Assembly: GCF_003270085.1 (NCBI RefSeq)
Contig: NZ_QFDQ01000168.1
Span: 1 to 44,185, forward strand
Direction: 5' to 3'
DNA: 44,185 nucleotides
From: Streptomyces triticisoli
Lineage (GTDB): Bacteria; Actinomycetota; Actinomycetes; Streptomycetales; Streptomycetaceae
Positions 19,877 through 27,417 of the stretch are shown here, one piece after another (the first letter of the stretch is position 1; each line of letters begins with the position of its first letter). The notes beneath the pieces were generated by a model. The model ran no database searches, was not told where the DNA came from, and was given only the letters and a program-made list of their open reading frames with translations. Position numbers and translations under genes: made by a program.

Positions 19877-21136
19877 TCACTCTGTTCGACGTGTACGGAT
19901 CACGGCGAGCGTCCCGGCGCCGAGGGCGCCCCACACTTGCATGTTGCCGCCGCCAGAGGATCCTGCCGCCGACCTCTCGCCAACCGGAGCCTTCTTCGAA
20001 GGCTGTGACGAGGCTGATGCAGGAGCAGACGGCTCGCCCTCCTGCGCAGGCTTTTCGCCGTCCTCCGCCGCGAGGGGGTTGACGTTCGGGGGGCCGGGGT
20101 TGTAGTCGGCGTTTTCGAGGACCTTGCGGGGGCGGATCGGTCCGTAGCCGAGATACTTGCTGGGATCGTCCTTCGGCCACGTACGGCCTGCCGTGTCAAT
20201 CAGGGACCGCACGACCTGGTTCGCTGTCCAGTTTGGGTGAGCGGACCAGATCAGGGCGGCCGATGCGGAGGTCAGGGCGGAAGCCGCCACAGCGCCGCTC
20301 CCATCGCTGCAGTGCTGCTGGAAGTTCGCGCCGCACCACCGTGGCATGCCTGCTCCGGGAGCGGCCAAGTCGACGTAGTTGCCGTACTGGGACATCTTGG
20401 ACACTGTTCCGGTTTTGTCGACGGCTGACACCCCTACCACGTGTCTGTAAGCAGCGGGGAACTGCGGTTTGTTTCCTTCCTTGGCGTTGTCCCCGACGCC
20501 CGCGATCATCAACACGCCCTTCTTGACCGCATAGTCGAACGCCGCATCGCCGACGATCTGAGTGCCGATCACGTACTGATTGCCGATGGTGAAGTCGATG
20601 ATCTTCGCGCCGCTGTCCACGGCGGCTTTTACAGCAGTCGCCAGCGGATAGTTGGGGTCGGGAAGCTCGTCATGCTTGATGGGAGGAACACGGATCGGAG
20701 TGATCTTTGCTCCGGGAGCAAGCCTCTTCAGCCCACCCCCCATGCCCGTACCCGCGATGAGCTCAGCGGCCGTGGTGCCCTGACCTGTCGTGTCATTCGT
20801 GTTGGTCACACTGCCCTTGGCGAGTCCGTCCTTGACCAGGGCATCGACTCCCTGGAGGACCTGTCCACGCAACAAGGGCGTGTCGGGGTTCACCCCCGTA
20901 CCGATGACCGCGGCCTTGATGTCCTCTCCGGTACTGGTCTTCCACATCTTCTCGGCCTGCATCGGTCCCAAGTACCACTGCTGGGACTGGGCATCGTACG
21001 CAGCGGCGCTCGGGGCGAATCCCAGGCCCGCAGCAGCCAGGACTCCGACGACCGTGCCCGCAGCACGCGCTCGTCGCCCGTAACATGTCCTGAGGAGCGT
21101 GACCCACTCGGCTCGTCGGCTGGTCCCTGACTTCAT
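19877..21136 (-). CDS. Mycosin-like subtilisin homologue, probably catalytically inactive
   Basis: This 419-aa protein is built like a mycosin: signal peptide (to about Ala46), S8 subtilisin-like domain (about 50-345), Pro/Ser-rich linker and a short hydrophobic C-terminal segment before RTRRTE. The expected catalytic positions are altered. The Asp motif reads V-I-G79-T-G instead of VIDTG, the His motif reads G-Q119-G-T instead of GHGT, the oxyanion Asn region reads GVGDN, and no GTS serine motif follows CSD at about 277-286. Both the Asp and His changes are single-base changes from the usual codons (GGT, CAG). The frame is otherwise intact, which argues for a retained structural role. An intact MycP is encoded at 26121-27401. 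Confidence 0.88.
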   Translation of the reverse strand: MKSGTSRRAEWVTLLRTCYGRRARAAGTVVGVLAAAGLGFAPSAAAYDAQSQQWYLGPMQAEKMWKTSTGEDIKAAVIGTGVNPDTPLLRGQVLQGVDALVKDGLAKGSVTNTNDTTGQGTTAAELIAGTGMGGGLKRLAPGAKITPIRVPPIKHDELPDPNYPLATAVKAAVDSGAKIIDFTIGNQYVIGTQIVGDAAFDYAVKKGVLMIAGVGDNAKEGNKPQFPAAYRHVVGVSAVDKTGTVSKMSQYGNYVDLAAPGAGMPRWCGANFQQHCSDGSGAVAASALTSASAALIWSAHPNWTANQVVRSLIDTAGRTWPKDDPSKYLGYGPIRPRKVLENADYNPGPPNVNPLAAEDGEKPAQEGEPSAPASASSQPSKKAPVGERSAAGSSGGGNMQVWGALGAGTLAVIRTRRTE

Positions 21137-21159
21137 GGGTTGTGTGTCCTCGCTCGCGC

Positions 21160-21357
21160 TCAGTCGACACCACCGCTGCTCAGCGATGCACGGTTGACGG
21201 TCTGCGTGCTCACCCGCTTCGGGTTGCCGACCGACGACTCCAGGTCACGCAGAACCGCGTCCACTCGCTTCATGAACGTGCTCAGCGCCTCGCCGCCGGC
21301 CTCCAGGTTCGCCGCCCTGGCAGCCGACACGCCTCCCACCATGCCTGCCAGAAGCAC
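21160..21357 (-). CDS. Small helical protein upstream of the mycosin-like gene
   Basis: This is a probable 65-aa protein starting at GTG 21355-21357, with GGGGAGGAG 5 bases upstream; the frame is open to 21426. An amphipathic helix (about 20-43, GEALSTFMKRVDAVLRDLES) dominates, and the rest is polar. It precedes the mycosin-like gene by 23 bases and is probably the first gene of that operon. The size and helical character recall half of a WXG100-type hairpin, but there is no WxG motif, so no family is assigned. Confidence 0.5.
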   Translation of the reverse strand: MLLAGMVGGVSAARAANLEAGGEALSTFMKRVDAVLRDLESSVGNPKRVSTQTVNRASLSSGGVD

Positions 21358-21907
21358 GACACTCCTCCCCGTTTCCCCGTACACGCGTCGGTCGAGGCCG
21401 GGCGGCCGCTCTCCGTACGATCGCAAAGCATGCCGCGCCTCACAACGCGTTTGCCACCTTAGTCACCCGGCGCATCCCGACCAACCGAGGTTTGCGCCAA
21501 GGCTGTTACAACTCCTCGCCTGTCGCCGCGATTTGAACCGGTTTGCCAACGCACTGTGAAGCATTCCACACCCCGTCAGGTACCGGGCTGGGCCGACGCT
21601 GCCCCGTGCTGAACGCAGGTGCAACAGGCGGACAGAGACACGGTTGCAACCATCAACGAGGTTGCACACGTAAGAGGGACGCTCGGCAACAACGTGTGGG
21701 GCGTCGCATGCATTCGATGACCGAAGCCCGCGGGAGCAACGACTCACGCGTCCTCAGGACCTTCACATCCGACAACCAAGGCAGATAGGAATGGGACTGA
21801 ACTTTCCTTCTGACGGGTTGCTAACTTGACCGGACACCGCACCATCGGAACGGCAGTATCTGCCTGCACGGACAGCGAAGGCTGAGCAGACGGGGGAAGG
21901 AACCACC
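21358..21907. promoter_or_regulatory. Long divergent regulatory region in the T7SS locus
   Basis: About 550 bases separate two divergent gene groups and contain no convincing gene. The composition is lower in GC than the flanks (36 of 60 bases at 21481-21540). Three related GGTTGCAAC-like elements lie at 21617-21625, 21642-21650 and 21659-21667; the middle one extends into the perfect 10-bp palindrome ggttgcaacc at 21642-21651. They may be operator sites. No promoter boxes can be fixed with confidence. Confidence 0.5.
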
Positions 21908-22420
21908 ATGGCGTGGGACGAGTGGGAGCAGCTCAAGGCTCAGGCGGCCGAGCGCCGGTCGACCCAGATGCAGTTGAACCAGGTCGACGACGGTGGCGGT
22001 ACCTACGGCCCCTATCTGCTGCCGAGCGAGTACGGCGCTCTGAAGGTCAAGAACAGCGAACTCCAGAAGATCGGAAAATCCGCACACGAGCTGTACAACC
22101 AGCTGTGGGACAAGGCCCGTGTCGCCACTCCCAGCAGTGACTCCGCCGCCACGGACCTGTCGAAGCAGGGCTTCACACTCGGCGCCGGTCTCCAAACCGT
22201 GTCGAACCGCTGGGAAGAGCAGCTCAAGTCCCTGATGGACGCATGCGCGCACATCTCGAACCACATGCGACTCACCAAGAAGCTGCACGCCGGCGACGAC
22301 GGCTACATCCAGCGGCAGATGAGCAGCATCGACCTCCTGGACGCGGGCTTCGACGAACGAGTCGGTAAGCCCGGCGACAAGAACCCCATCTACGGCCCAC
22401 ATCCCAAGAAGAAGGAGTAG
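21908..22420 (+). CDS. Helical 170-aa protein, candidate T7SS partner/chaperone
   Basis: This 170-aa soluble protein starts MAWDEWEQLKAQ and has a GGGGGAAGGA ribosome-binding site ahead of the ATG. It is mainly alpha-helical, with a Gly-rich break (about 29-35) and two longer helical blocks (about 45-70 and 85-125, the latter ending ACAHISNHMRLTKKLH), a layout recalling WXG100-like or Lap-type partners, although a WxG motif is absent. No signal peptide or membrane helix is seen, and the C-terminus is basic (PKKKE). It is encoded 123 bases before the 774-aa WxG protein on the same strand, suggesting that the two act together. The function is inferred from context. Confidence 0.8.
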   Translation: MAWDEWEQLKAQAAERRSTQMQLNQVDDGGGTYGPYLLPSEYGALKVKNSELQKIGKSAHELYNQLWDKARVATPSSDSAATDLSKQGFTLGAGLQTVSNRWEEQLKSLMDACAHISNHMRLTKKLHAGDDGYIQRQMSSIDLLDAGFDERVGKPGDKNPIYGPHPKKKE

Positions 22421-22543
22421 CGGCACACAGGACGGCCAGGCGGTGCTACCTGAGCCGCCTCCCCCTCCCCCCTCCTCGTCCCACGACCTGCCGACACCAG
22501 GATCACTCGACCGCTGCTCGTCAGCACCAGGGAACGAAGACCG

Positions 22544-24868
22544 ATGGACCTCGAAACTCTGCGCCACGCCAACTTCAAGCTGCTCGACGACGCCGTCACC
22601 GACTGGTCGACACTTGTCAGCCATTTGGAGGAGCTGAAAAAGAACGCCGAGGACAGTCTGCACCAGGCCGCCAACAAAGCGGAGTGGGCTGGAGTGAACG
22701 CCCAGGTGTCCAAGAAGTTCATCGGCAAGACCGCCGGGGAGTTCACCGACGCCCACACTCAGGCCACGACGATCCGAAACATCCTCCGTGACACCCGCGG
22801 CGAGCTGAAGGAGTACCACCGACAGCTCACCGAGGCCATCGGCCGTGGGGAGAAAAAGGGCATCAGGGTCGTCAGCAGCAAGGGTGGCTTCACCGTCTCG
22901 GCGAGCGATCCCTCGGGCAGCGAAGACAGCAAGGCGAGCCAGGCGGACATCGAAGCGCTTCGTGACGAGGTCCAAGGCATCCTCGAGAACGCCACCGAGA
23001 GCGACAACTCGGCCAGCACTGTCCTCCAAGCCATTGTCGGCCAGAGCAAGCTGGGTTTCTCGGACGCCAGTTACAAGGACCGGGACTCGGCGGCAGCGGC
23101 CGTCAAGGAAGCCGATGCGCTGGCCAAGCTGGCGGCCAAGAAGCCCGAGGACCTCACGGTCAAGGAGTTCGACCGGCTGAACGCCGGGCTGAAGAAGTAC
23201 GCCAACGACTCATTGTTCGCGGAGCGCTTCGCCACGGATCTGGGGCCGAAGAAGACGTTGGAGTTCTGGGCTGGGCTCAACGATCCGGTCAGGGGCAACT
23301 ACGAGTTGGGGCACAAGCGGCTCGACCAGTTCGACGACCTGCAGCGCAACCTCGGGCTGACACTCGCCCATGCCACGCAGAGCGACTCGGCGGGTATGAC
23401 CAAGTGGAAGCGCACAATGATCGACATCGGCGACAAGCCGCTTTACGGCAATCACGGTGGCCCCATGGGCTTCCAGGTCATGAGCAACCTGATGCGGACC
23501 GGGGATTACGACGACCAGTTCCTGAAGGACTACGGCACCAAGCTCATGGAGACCGAGCGCAAACTCACCGGCAACGGACGCCACGGCAACCTCGCCTGGC
23601 AGCGCCTCGGTATGTCTCCGGATCTGAACCGGATCGGTGAGGACAGCGGCTCCGACCCGCTCACCGGATATCTCAAGGGCCTCTCCAACAGCCCGGACGC
23701 AGCCACCGACTTCTTCAATCAGCAGTACGTCTCCAAGAACGGCGAGGACAACCCGTTCGAGCGGGACACCGACGGCAACGGCAAGAAGGGCAAGGTCTCA
23801 CTGTCCAACTTCCAGTACCTGTTCGAGGAGCGGGACTGGCCGAAGGAAGTGAACTCCCGGGGAGACGACCTGCACACCGGCAAGAACAATCTTGCGCTCG
23901 CGCTGGAAGCAGCCACTACGGGGCACCCGGCGGGTGAAATGCCTACAAGAGACACCCCCGCTCATAACGAAGGCCAGACCAAGTTGTTCGAGAGCATCGT
24001 AGCCTCCATCTCCGACGACAACGAGCGCCTGACGAAGAGCAGCTACATGTCCGATAGCATGGGGCAGATCGCTGCCGAGTATCTACCCGACATCGATCGG
24101 GCGGCATCCGACGTGGACCCCCACCCCGACAGGGACGATGTGGACGGCCAAGAGGCATGGAAGCGTATTCAGAAGCTTTACCCGATCGAGGGGTCCGCTG
24201 CCGAACTGAACCACCGTGACGCTGCACGCTTCCTATTCAGTGTGGGTCAAAACCCCGAAGGATATGCAGCCGTCGAAGTGCGGCAGAAGCAGTACATGGC
24301 CGAGCTGATGGCGCACCACATCAATCCGGACCTGCCCGAAAGTCAGCGCCCGGACCACGATCTCGAACTCACCGTTCGTGCCATCGCGCGCCACTCTGGT
24401 GAGATCTCGGGAACGCTGGCCATGGGCCGTAACGAAGCAGTTGCCGGCCCAGCCGACGTGAAGGATAAGGACTTCGACCACTCGGTGTCCCAGTGGAAGA
24501 ATGTCCTGTCCGGAACTGTCGGGACCGGAGTAGGTGTCGGCACGTCGTTCATCGCCTCTCCCGTAGTCGGGGCCGGAGTCGGTGGTGCTGCCGGAACCGT
24601 AACCAGCACGGTCTTGGAGGCGCTGTTCAAGGATGCCGAGGGCAGCGCTAAGGACGACGTCGGCGCCAAGATGGGCGAAAACTGGGAAAATGGCCAGGAC
24701 AACAACATAAAATACACCCGAAGTGCAGCATCTGCGGCAGCCCGAACCTACCACCTTCCTCACGGCAGAGATGTGGCCACCTGGGCCGAGGACGAGTCAT
24801 CCAAGGGGTTTTTGGCCGCTGGCAGCTACATGGACCGGGTCGCGCCGGAACTGGTAACGGACATCTGA
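22544..24868 (+). CDS. Large WxG-containing protein, candidate T7SS substrate
   Basis: This 774-aa protein has no signal peptide. Its N-terminal about 110 residues form a helical domain with W48-A-G50, as in a WXG100 turn, followed by long helices and a mostly helical centre. A calcium-loop-like stretch DTDGNGKKGKVS lies at 408-419. Near the C-terminus (657-695) there is a Gly/Val/Ala-rich hydrophobic segment resembling a membrane-inserting element, then about 80 polar residues. It resembles large Streptomyces proteins I recall being annotated DUF6571, which I could not verify. No toxin catalytic motif is recognised. Codon use is less GC-rich near the 3' end (31 of 60 G+C at 24661-24720). It is probably exported by the ESX machinery with the 170-aa partner. 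Confidence 0.82.
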   Translation: MDLETLRHANFKLLDDAVTDWSTLVSHLEELKKNAEDSLHQAANKAEWAGVNAQVSKKFIGKTAGEFTDAHTQATTIRNILRDTRGELKEYHRQLTEAIGRGEKKGIRVVSSKGGFTVSASDPSGSEDSKASQADIEALRDEVQGILENATESDNSASTVLQAIVGQSKLGFSDASYKDRDSAAAAVKEADALAKLAAKKPEDLTVKEFDRLNAGLKKYANDSLFAERFATDLGPKKTLEFWAGLNDPVRGNYELGHKRLDQFDDLQRNLGLTLAHATQSDSAGMTKWKRTMIDIGDKPLYGNHGGPMGFQVMSNLMRTGDYDDQFLKDYGTKLMETERKLTGNGRHGNLAWQRLGMSPDLNRIGEDSGSDPLTGYLKGLSNSPDAATDFFNQQYVSKNGEDNPFERDTDGNGKKGKVSLSNFQYLFEERDWPKEVNSRGDDLHTGKNNLALALEAATTGHPAGEMPTRDTPAHNEGQTKLFESIVASISDDNERLTKSSYMSDSMGQIAAEYLPDIDRAASDVDPHPDRDDVDGQEAWKRIQKLYPIEGSAAELNHRDAARFLFSVGQNPEGYAAVEVRQKQYMAELMAHHINPDLPESQRPDHDLELTVRAIARHSGEISGTLAMGRNEAVAGPADVKDKDFDHSVSQWKNVLSGTVGTGVGVGTSFIASPVVGAGVGGAAGTVTSTVLEALFKDAEGSAKDDVGAKMGENWENGQDNNIKYTRSAASAAARTYHLPHGRDVATWAEDESSKGFLAAGSYMDRVAPELVTDI

Positions 24869-24940
24869 CACAGCCTGGCACTTGCGGGATGCGTCGGCGA
24901 CACGTCGCTTTCTTCCTGTCTGACCAGCCACTAGAAGTGA

Positions 24941-25483
24941 ATGAAAGGCCTCCAGTTGATCAACCGACGACTCGTTGACGTACCCCTGATACTCACGGCG
25001 CTCGGCGCACTCGTCGTCGGTTGCTCCAGGGCGTCCGAAGTGAAGGAGTACGACGTGCCCAAGAGTTTGTGCGGCGTCTCCGTCGCCCCGGAGCTGCTCG
25101 CGCGACTGCTGCCCTCGGGCCAAGAGGTCGATGTTCAAGAGAAGAACCCGGTACCCAGCAGGAAGCGCTGTCAGGTGGATGTCGACGGGAAGATCGCATT
25201 GATGGCGAGCCAGGAGTGGTGGGGAAAGACCGATAGCCTCATCGACGTGGCCAACGCCCACCCGAAACTGGATTCAGCACAGCCGACGGACAGTTACGTC
25301 TACCTTTCTTCGGGCACCGGTGCAGTGGGACGAGTGAAGAACTGCGCCAGCCCGGACCACACCGAGCACACGCTCTACGCGGTGATCGAGGTCTATGCGA
25401 AGGACGTGAACGACGCAGCCGCCATGAAAAAGCTGATTACTGATTACACCGAGGTCGTGGAGACCGGGGAAACCTGCAGATGA
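24941..25483 (+). CDS. Putative lipoprotein encoded after the WxG protein
   Basis: This 180-aa protein has a lipoprotein signal: a basic start, a hydrophobic stretch and the lipobox LVVGC with Cys28. The mature part is a small globular domain with several Cys (LCGVS, RKRCQVD, KNCAS and a C-terminal TCR) that could form disulfides outside the membrane. No known family is recognised. It lies 72 bases after the 774-aa gene on the same strand, so a shared role such as a surface receptor or immunity protein is possible. Its 3' end overlaps the convergent 226-aa gene by 40 bases. The ribosome-binding site is weak. Confidence 0.75.
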   Translation: MKGLQLINRRLVDVPLILTALGALVVGCSRASEVKEYDVPKSLCGVSVAPELLARLLPSGQEVDVQEKNPVPSRKRCQVDVDGKIALMASQEWWGKTDSLIDVANAHPKLDSAQPTDSYVYLSSGTGAVGRVKNCASPDHTEHTLYAVIEVYAKDVNDAAAMKKLITDYTEVVETGETCR

Positions 25484-26124
25484 CGCTCGTCGGACGGCGG
25501 GAGTACGGCGATACCCAGCACTCCCCCCTCTCGGCTGGACACCGCATACGTACAGACCGGCATCGTCACCTTCGCCTCGTCGCCCGGAAGGCCCAGTGCC
25601 ACCGTTTCGGCGTCGTCCGTGTGTTTGCGGGTGACGTGCATGCAGAAGGTTTTGGCCGCTCCTGTGGCTGTGATGCGGTATGAGGCCTTGGTGGACGTTG
25701 CCGGGCCGGTGAGGGAAGCGTCCACTCCGAATTGGGATGCGTCGCCGCCGTATTGGATGACCTTGTCTTCGATCTTCGTGGGGTATTCACCGTCGAAGTC
25801 GGCTGATTTCGTACCGTCGTCGCATATGTCGCCGTATTCGAAGCTGCCGTTCAGGTCCTGTGTGGCTCCGTCTACCGCGCTCGTCAGTTCGACGTCGCTC
25901 CATGCTCCGTTGTCGGCCGCCGACAGGGCGTGGGCGCCTGTGTGGATGCCGACGGCGGCCACGGCGAAGAGCATGATGCTGGCGACGGTGAAAACGGAGT
26001 CCGGGACTTCGGGGGCCGGCGGGTTGACCGTGTGGCGCCAGGCTCGTACGCGGGAGGCCTTCACGCAGGCCATCGCCACCAGTGCGGCGGACAGCGCGAA
26101 GGTGATCACTGCCATCGTCGTCAT
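25444..26124 (-). CDS. Two-helix membrane protein translationally coupled to mycP
   Basis: This 226-aa protein has an N-terminal membrane helix (about 1-22), a second near 45-68 (FTVASIMLFAVAAVGIHTGA), and an outer domain of about 150 residues containing Cys residues (DICDD, FCMHV, PVCTYAV). The start ATGA overlaps the mycP stop by four bases, so expression is coupled to the mycosin. No enzymatic motif is evident. By position it is a candidate accessory subunit of the secretion complex. The gene overlaps the lipoprotein gene tail-to-tail over 25444-25483. Confidence 0.78.
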   Translation of the reverse strand: MTTMAVITFALSAALVAMACVKASRVRAWRHTVNPPAPEVPDSVFTVASIMLFAVAAVGIHTGAHALSAADNGAWSDVELTSAVDGATQDLNGSFEYGDICDDGTKSADFDGEYPTKIEDKVIQYGGDASQFGVDASLTGPATSTKASYRITATGAAKTFCMHVTRKHTDDAETVALGLPGDEAKVTMPVCTYAVSSREGGVLGIAVLPPSDERHLQVSPVSTTSV

Positions 26125-27401
26125 GCTTCACCGCCCACGCGCCCGCGCCGCCGCCGCGCGTCCCGTACCGCCACTGCCGCTCCGCTCAGGACCGCCGCCA
26201 GGACCAGGCCGCCGACTGTCACGTAGGTGCCCAGGCGCTGGTTGCGTTCGTCGGGGGTTTCGCCGAAGTGCAGGGGGGTTACCGAGGGGGCCTCGGCGCG
26301 GGTGACGCCTTCCCGGGCCTCGGGGGATTCCACGGGGTGGGCGGGGTCCACGTCCGTCAGGGCCCTGACCGGGTCGACCACGCCCCAGCCGACCAGGCGG
26401 TCGTGGCCGGCGACCGAGCGTTCCGCGGTCTGTTCGATCTGGGCGACGACCTGCCGGGCCGTCCACTGGGGGTACTTGGCTTTCAGCAGGGCCGCCACTC
26501 CGGCGACGTACGGGGCGGAGAAACTGGTGCCGTTGTCGGAACAGTGGCCGCCGCCGGGGACCGTGGAGATCATGTCGACGCCGGGTGCCGCGACCCCGAC
26601 GAACTCCCCCGACTGGGAGAAGGGAGCGCGTTCGTTGTTGCGGTCGGAGGACGCCACCGCGAGGACGCCCTCGTACGACGCCGGGTAGGTGGCCTTGGCA
26701 TTGCCGCCCAGTCCGTCGTTGCCGGCCGAGGCCACCACCACGACACCCTGGCCGAGGGCGTGGTCGACCGCCTGCTCCAGGCTGGGGTCGGGCTCGACGG
26801 CGTTGGCCGTGTCCTGGGAGATGTTGATGACGTCGGCGCCCGCGCCCACCGCGTCGCGGATCGCCTGGGCGAGCGTGGCGGCCGTTCCGTCGCCCTCCGC
26901 GTTGTTCTGTTTCATCGGGATGATCACTGCGTCCGGCGCCAGACCCACGAAGCCCGTGTTCTTGGCGGGGCGAGCCGCGATGATGCCGGCCACGCGGGTG
27001 CCGTGGCCGACGGTGTCGGTGGTTCCCCGGTTGTCGCCACGGTCGATCTTCTCGCCCCTGGCGTTCTTGGCGGGCAGGTAGTTCCTGCCCTTGGACGCGT
27101 CGACGGCCGACCTCAGTTGGGGGTTCTTGACGTCGACCCCCGTGTCGATCACGGCGACTTGGACGCCCTTGCCCGTGGACTGCGCCCACAGCTCGTCCAG
27201 GTTGACCCGCTGCAGCGCCCAGGGGCGGCCCTGGTACGGCTTCGACGGGAACGTGCACTGGCCGTCGTCCGCCCAGGCGGCGGTGGCCGGCGCGGCGAGT
27301 ACGTGGGTCGTCACCGTGAGTGCGATGGCCGCGGTCAGGGCCGCCGTTCGGGTCGTGGTGCCCGCGCGGATGCGGCGGCCGGAGGTGATTGCCTTCAGCA
27401 T
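26121..27401 (-). CDS. mycP: Mycosin, type VII secretion serine protease
   Basis: MycP is the subtilisin-family protease of ESX systems and stabilises the membrane complex. The 426-aa precursor has a signal peptide (to about Ala42), an intact catalytic triad Asp86 (VIDTG), His133 (GHGT) and Ser293 (NGTSFSAP), oxyanion Asn228 (SAGND), and a C-terminal membrane helix (about 388-408) followed by a basic tail. A strong GGAGGA lies before the ATG. It is 16 bases downstream of eccB and overlaps the next gene. It contrasts with the inactive mycosin-like protein at 19877-21136. Confidence 0.95.
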   Translation of the reverse strand: MLKAITSGRRIRAGTTTRTAALTAAIALTVTTHVLAAPATAAWADDGQCTFPSKPYQGRPWALQRVNLDELWAQSTGKGVQVAVIDTGVDVKNPQLRSAVDASKGRNYLPAKNARGEKIDRGDNRGTTDTVGHGTRVAGIIAARPAKNTGFVGLAPDAVIIPMKQNNAEGDGTAATLAQAIRDAVGAGADVINISQDTANAVEPDPSLEQAVDHALGQGVVVVASAGNDGLGGNAKATYPASYEGVLAVASSDRNNERAPFSQSGEFVGVAAPGVDMISTVPGGGHCSDNGTSFSAPYVAGVAALLKAKYPQWTARQVVAQIEQTAERSVAGHDRLVGWGVVDPVRALTDVDPAHPVESPEAREGVTRAEAPSVTPLHFGETPDERNQRLGTYVTVGGLVLAAVLSGAAVAVRDARRRRGRVGGEA

Positions 27402-27417
27402 GTCGTCTCCTCCGCGG

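Noticed and set aside
21463..21747. A 94-codon minus-strand frame in the divergent T7SS spacer.
   Set aside because: It has an unusual Cys/Arg/Ser-rich composition, no ribosome-binding site and lies across likely regulatory elements.
22443..22543. A small Pro-rich frame in the spacer before the WxG gene.
   Set aside because: Low complexity, and it runs into the WxG gene in another frame.
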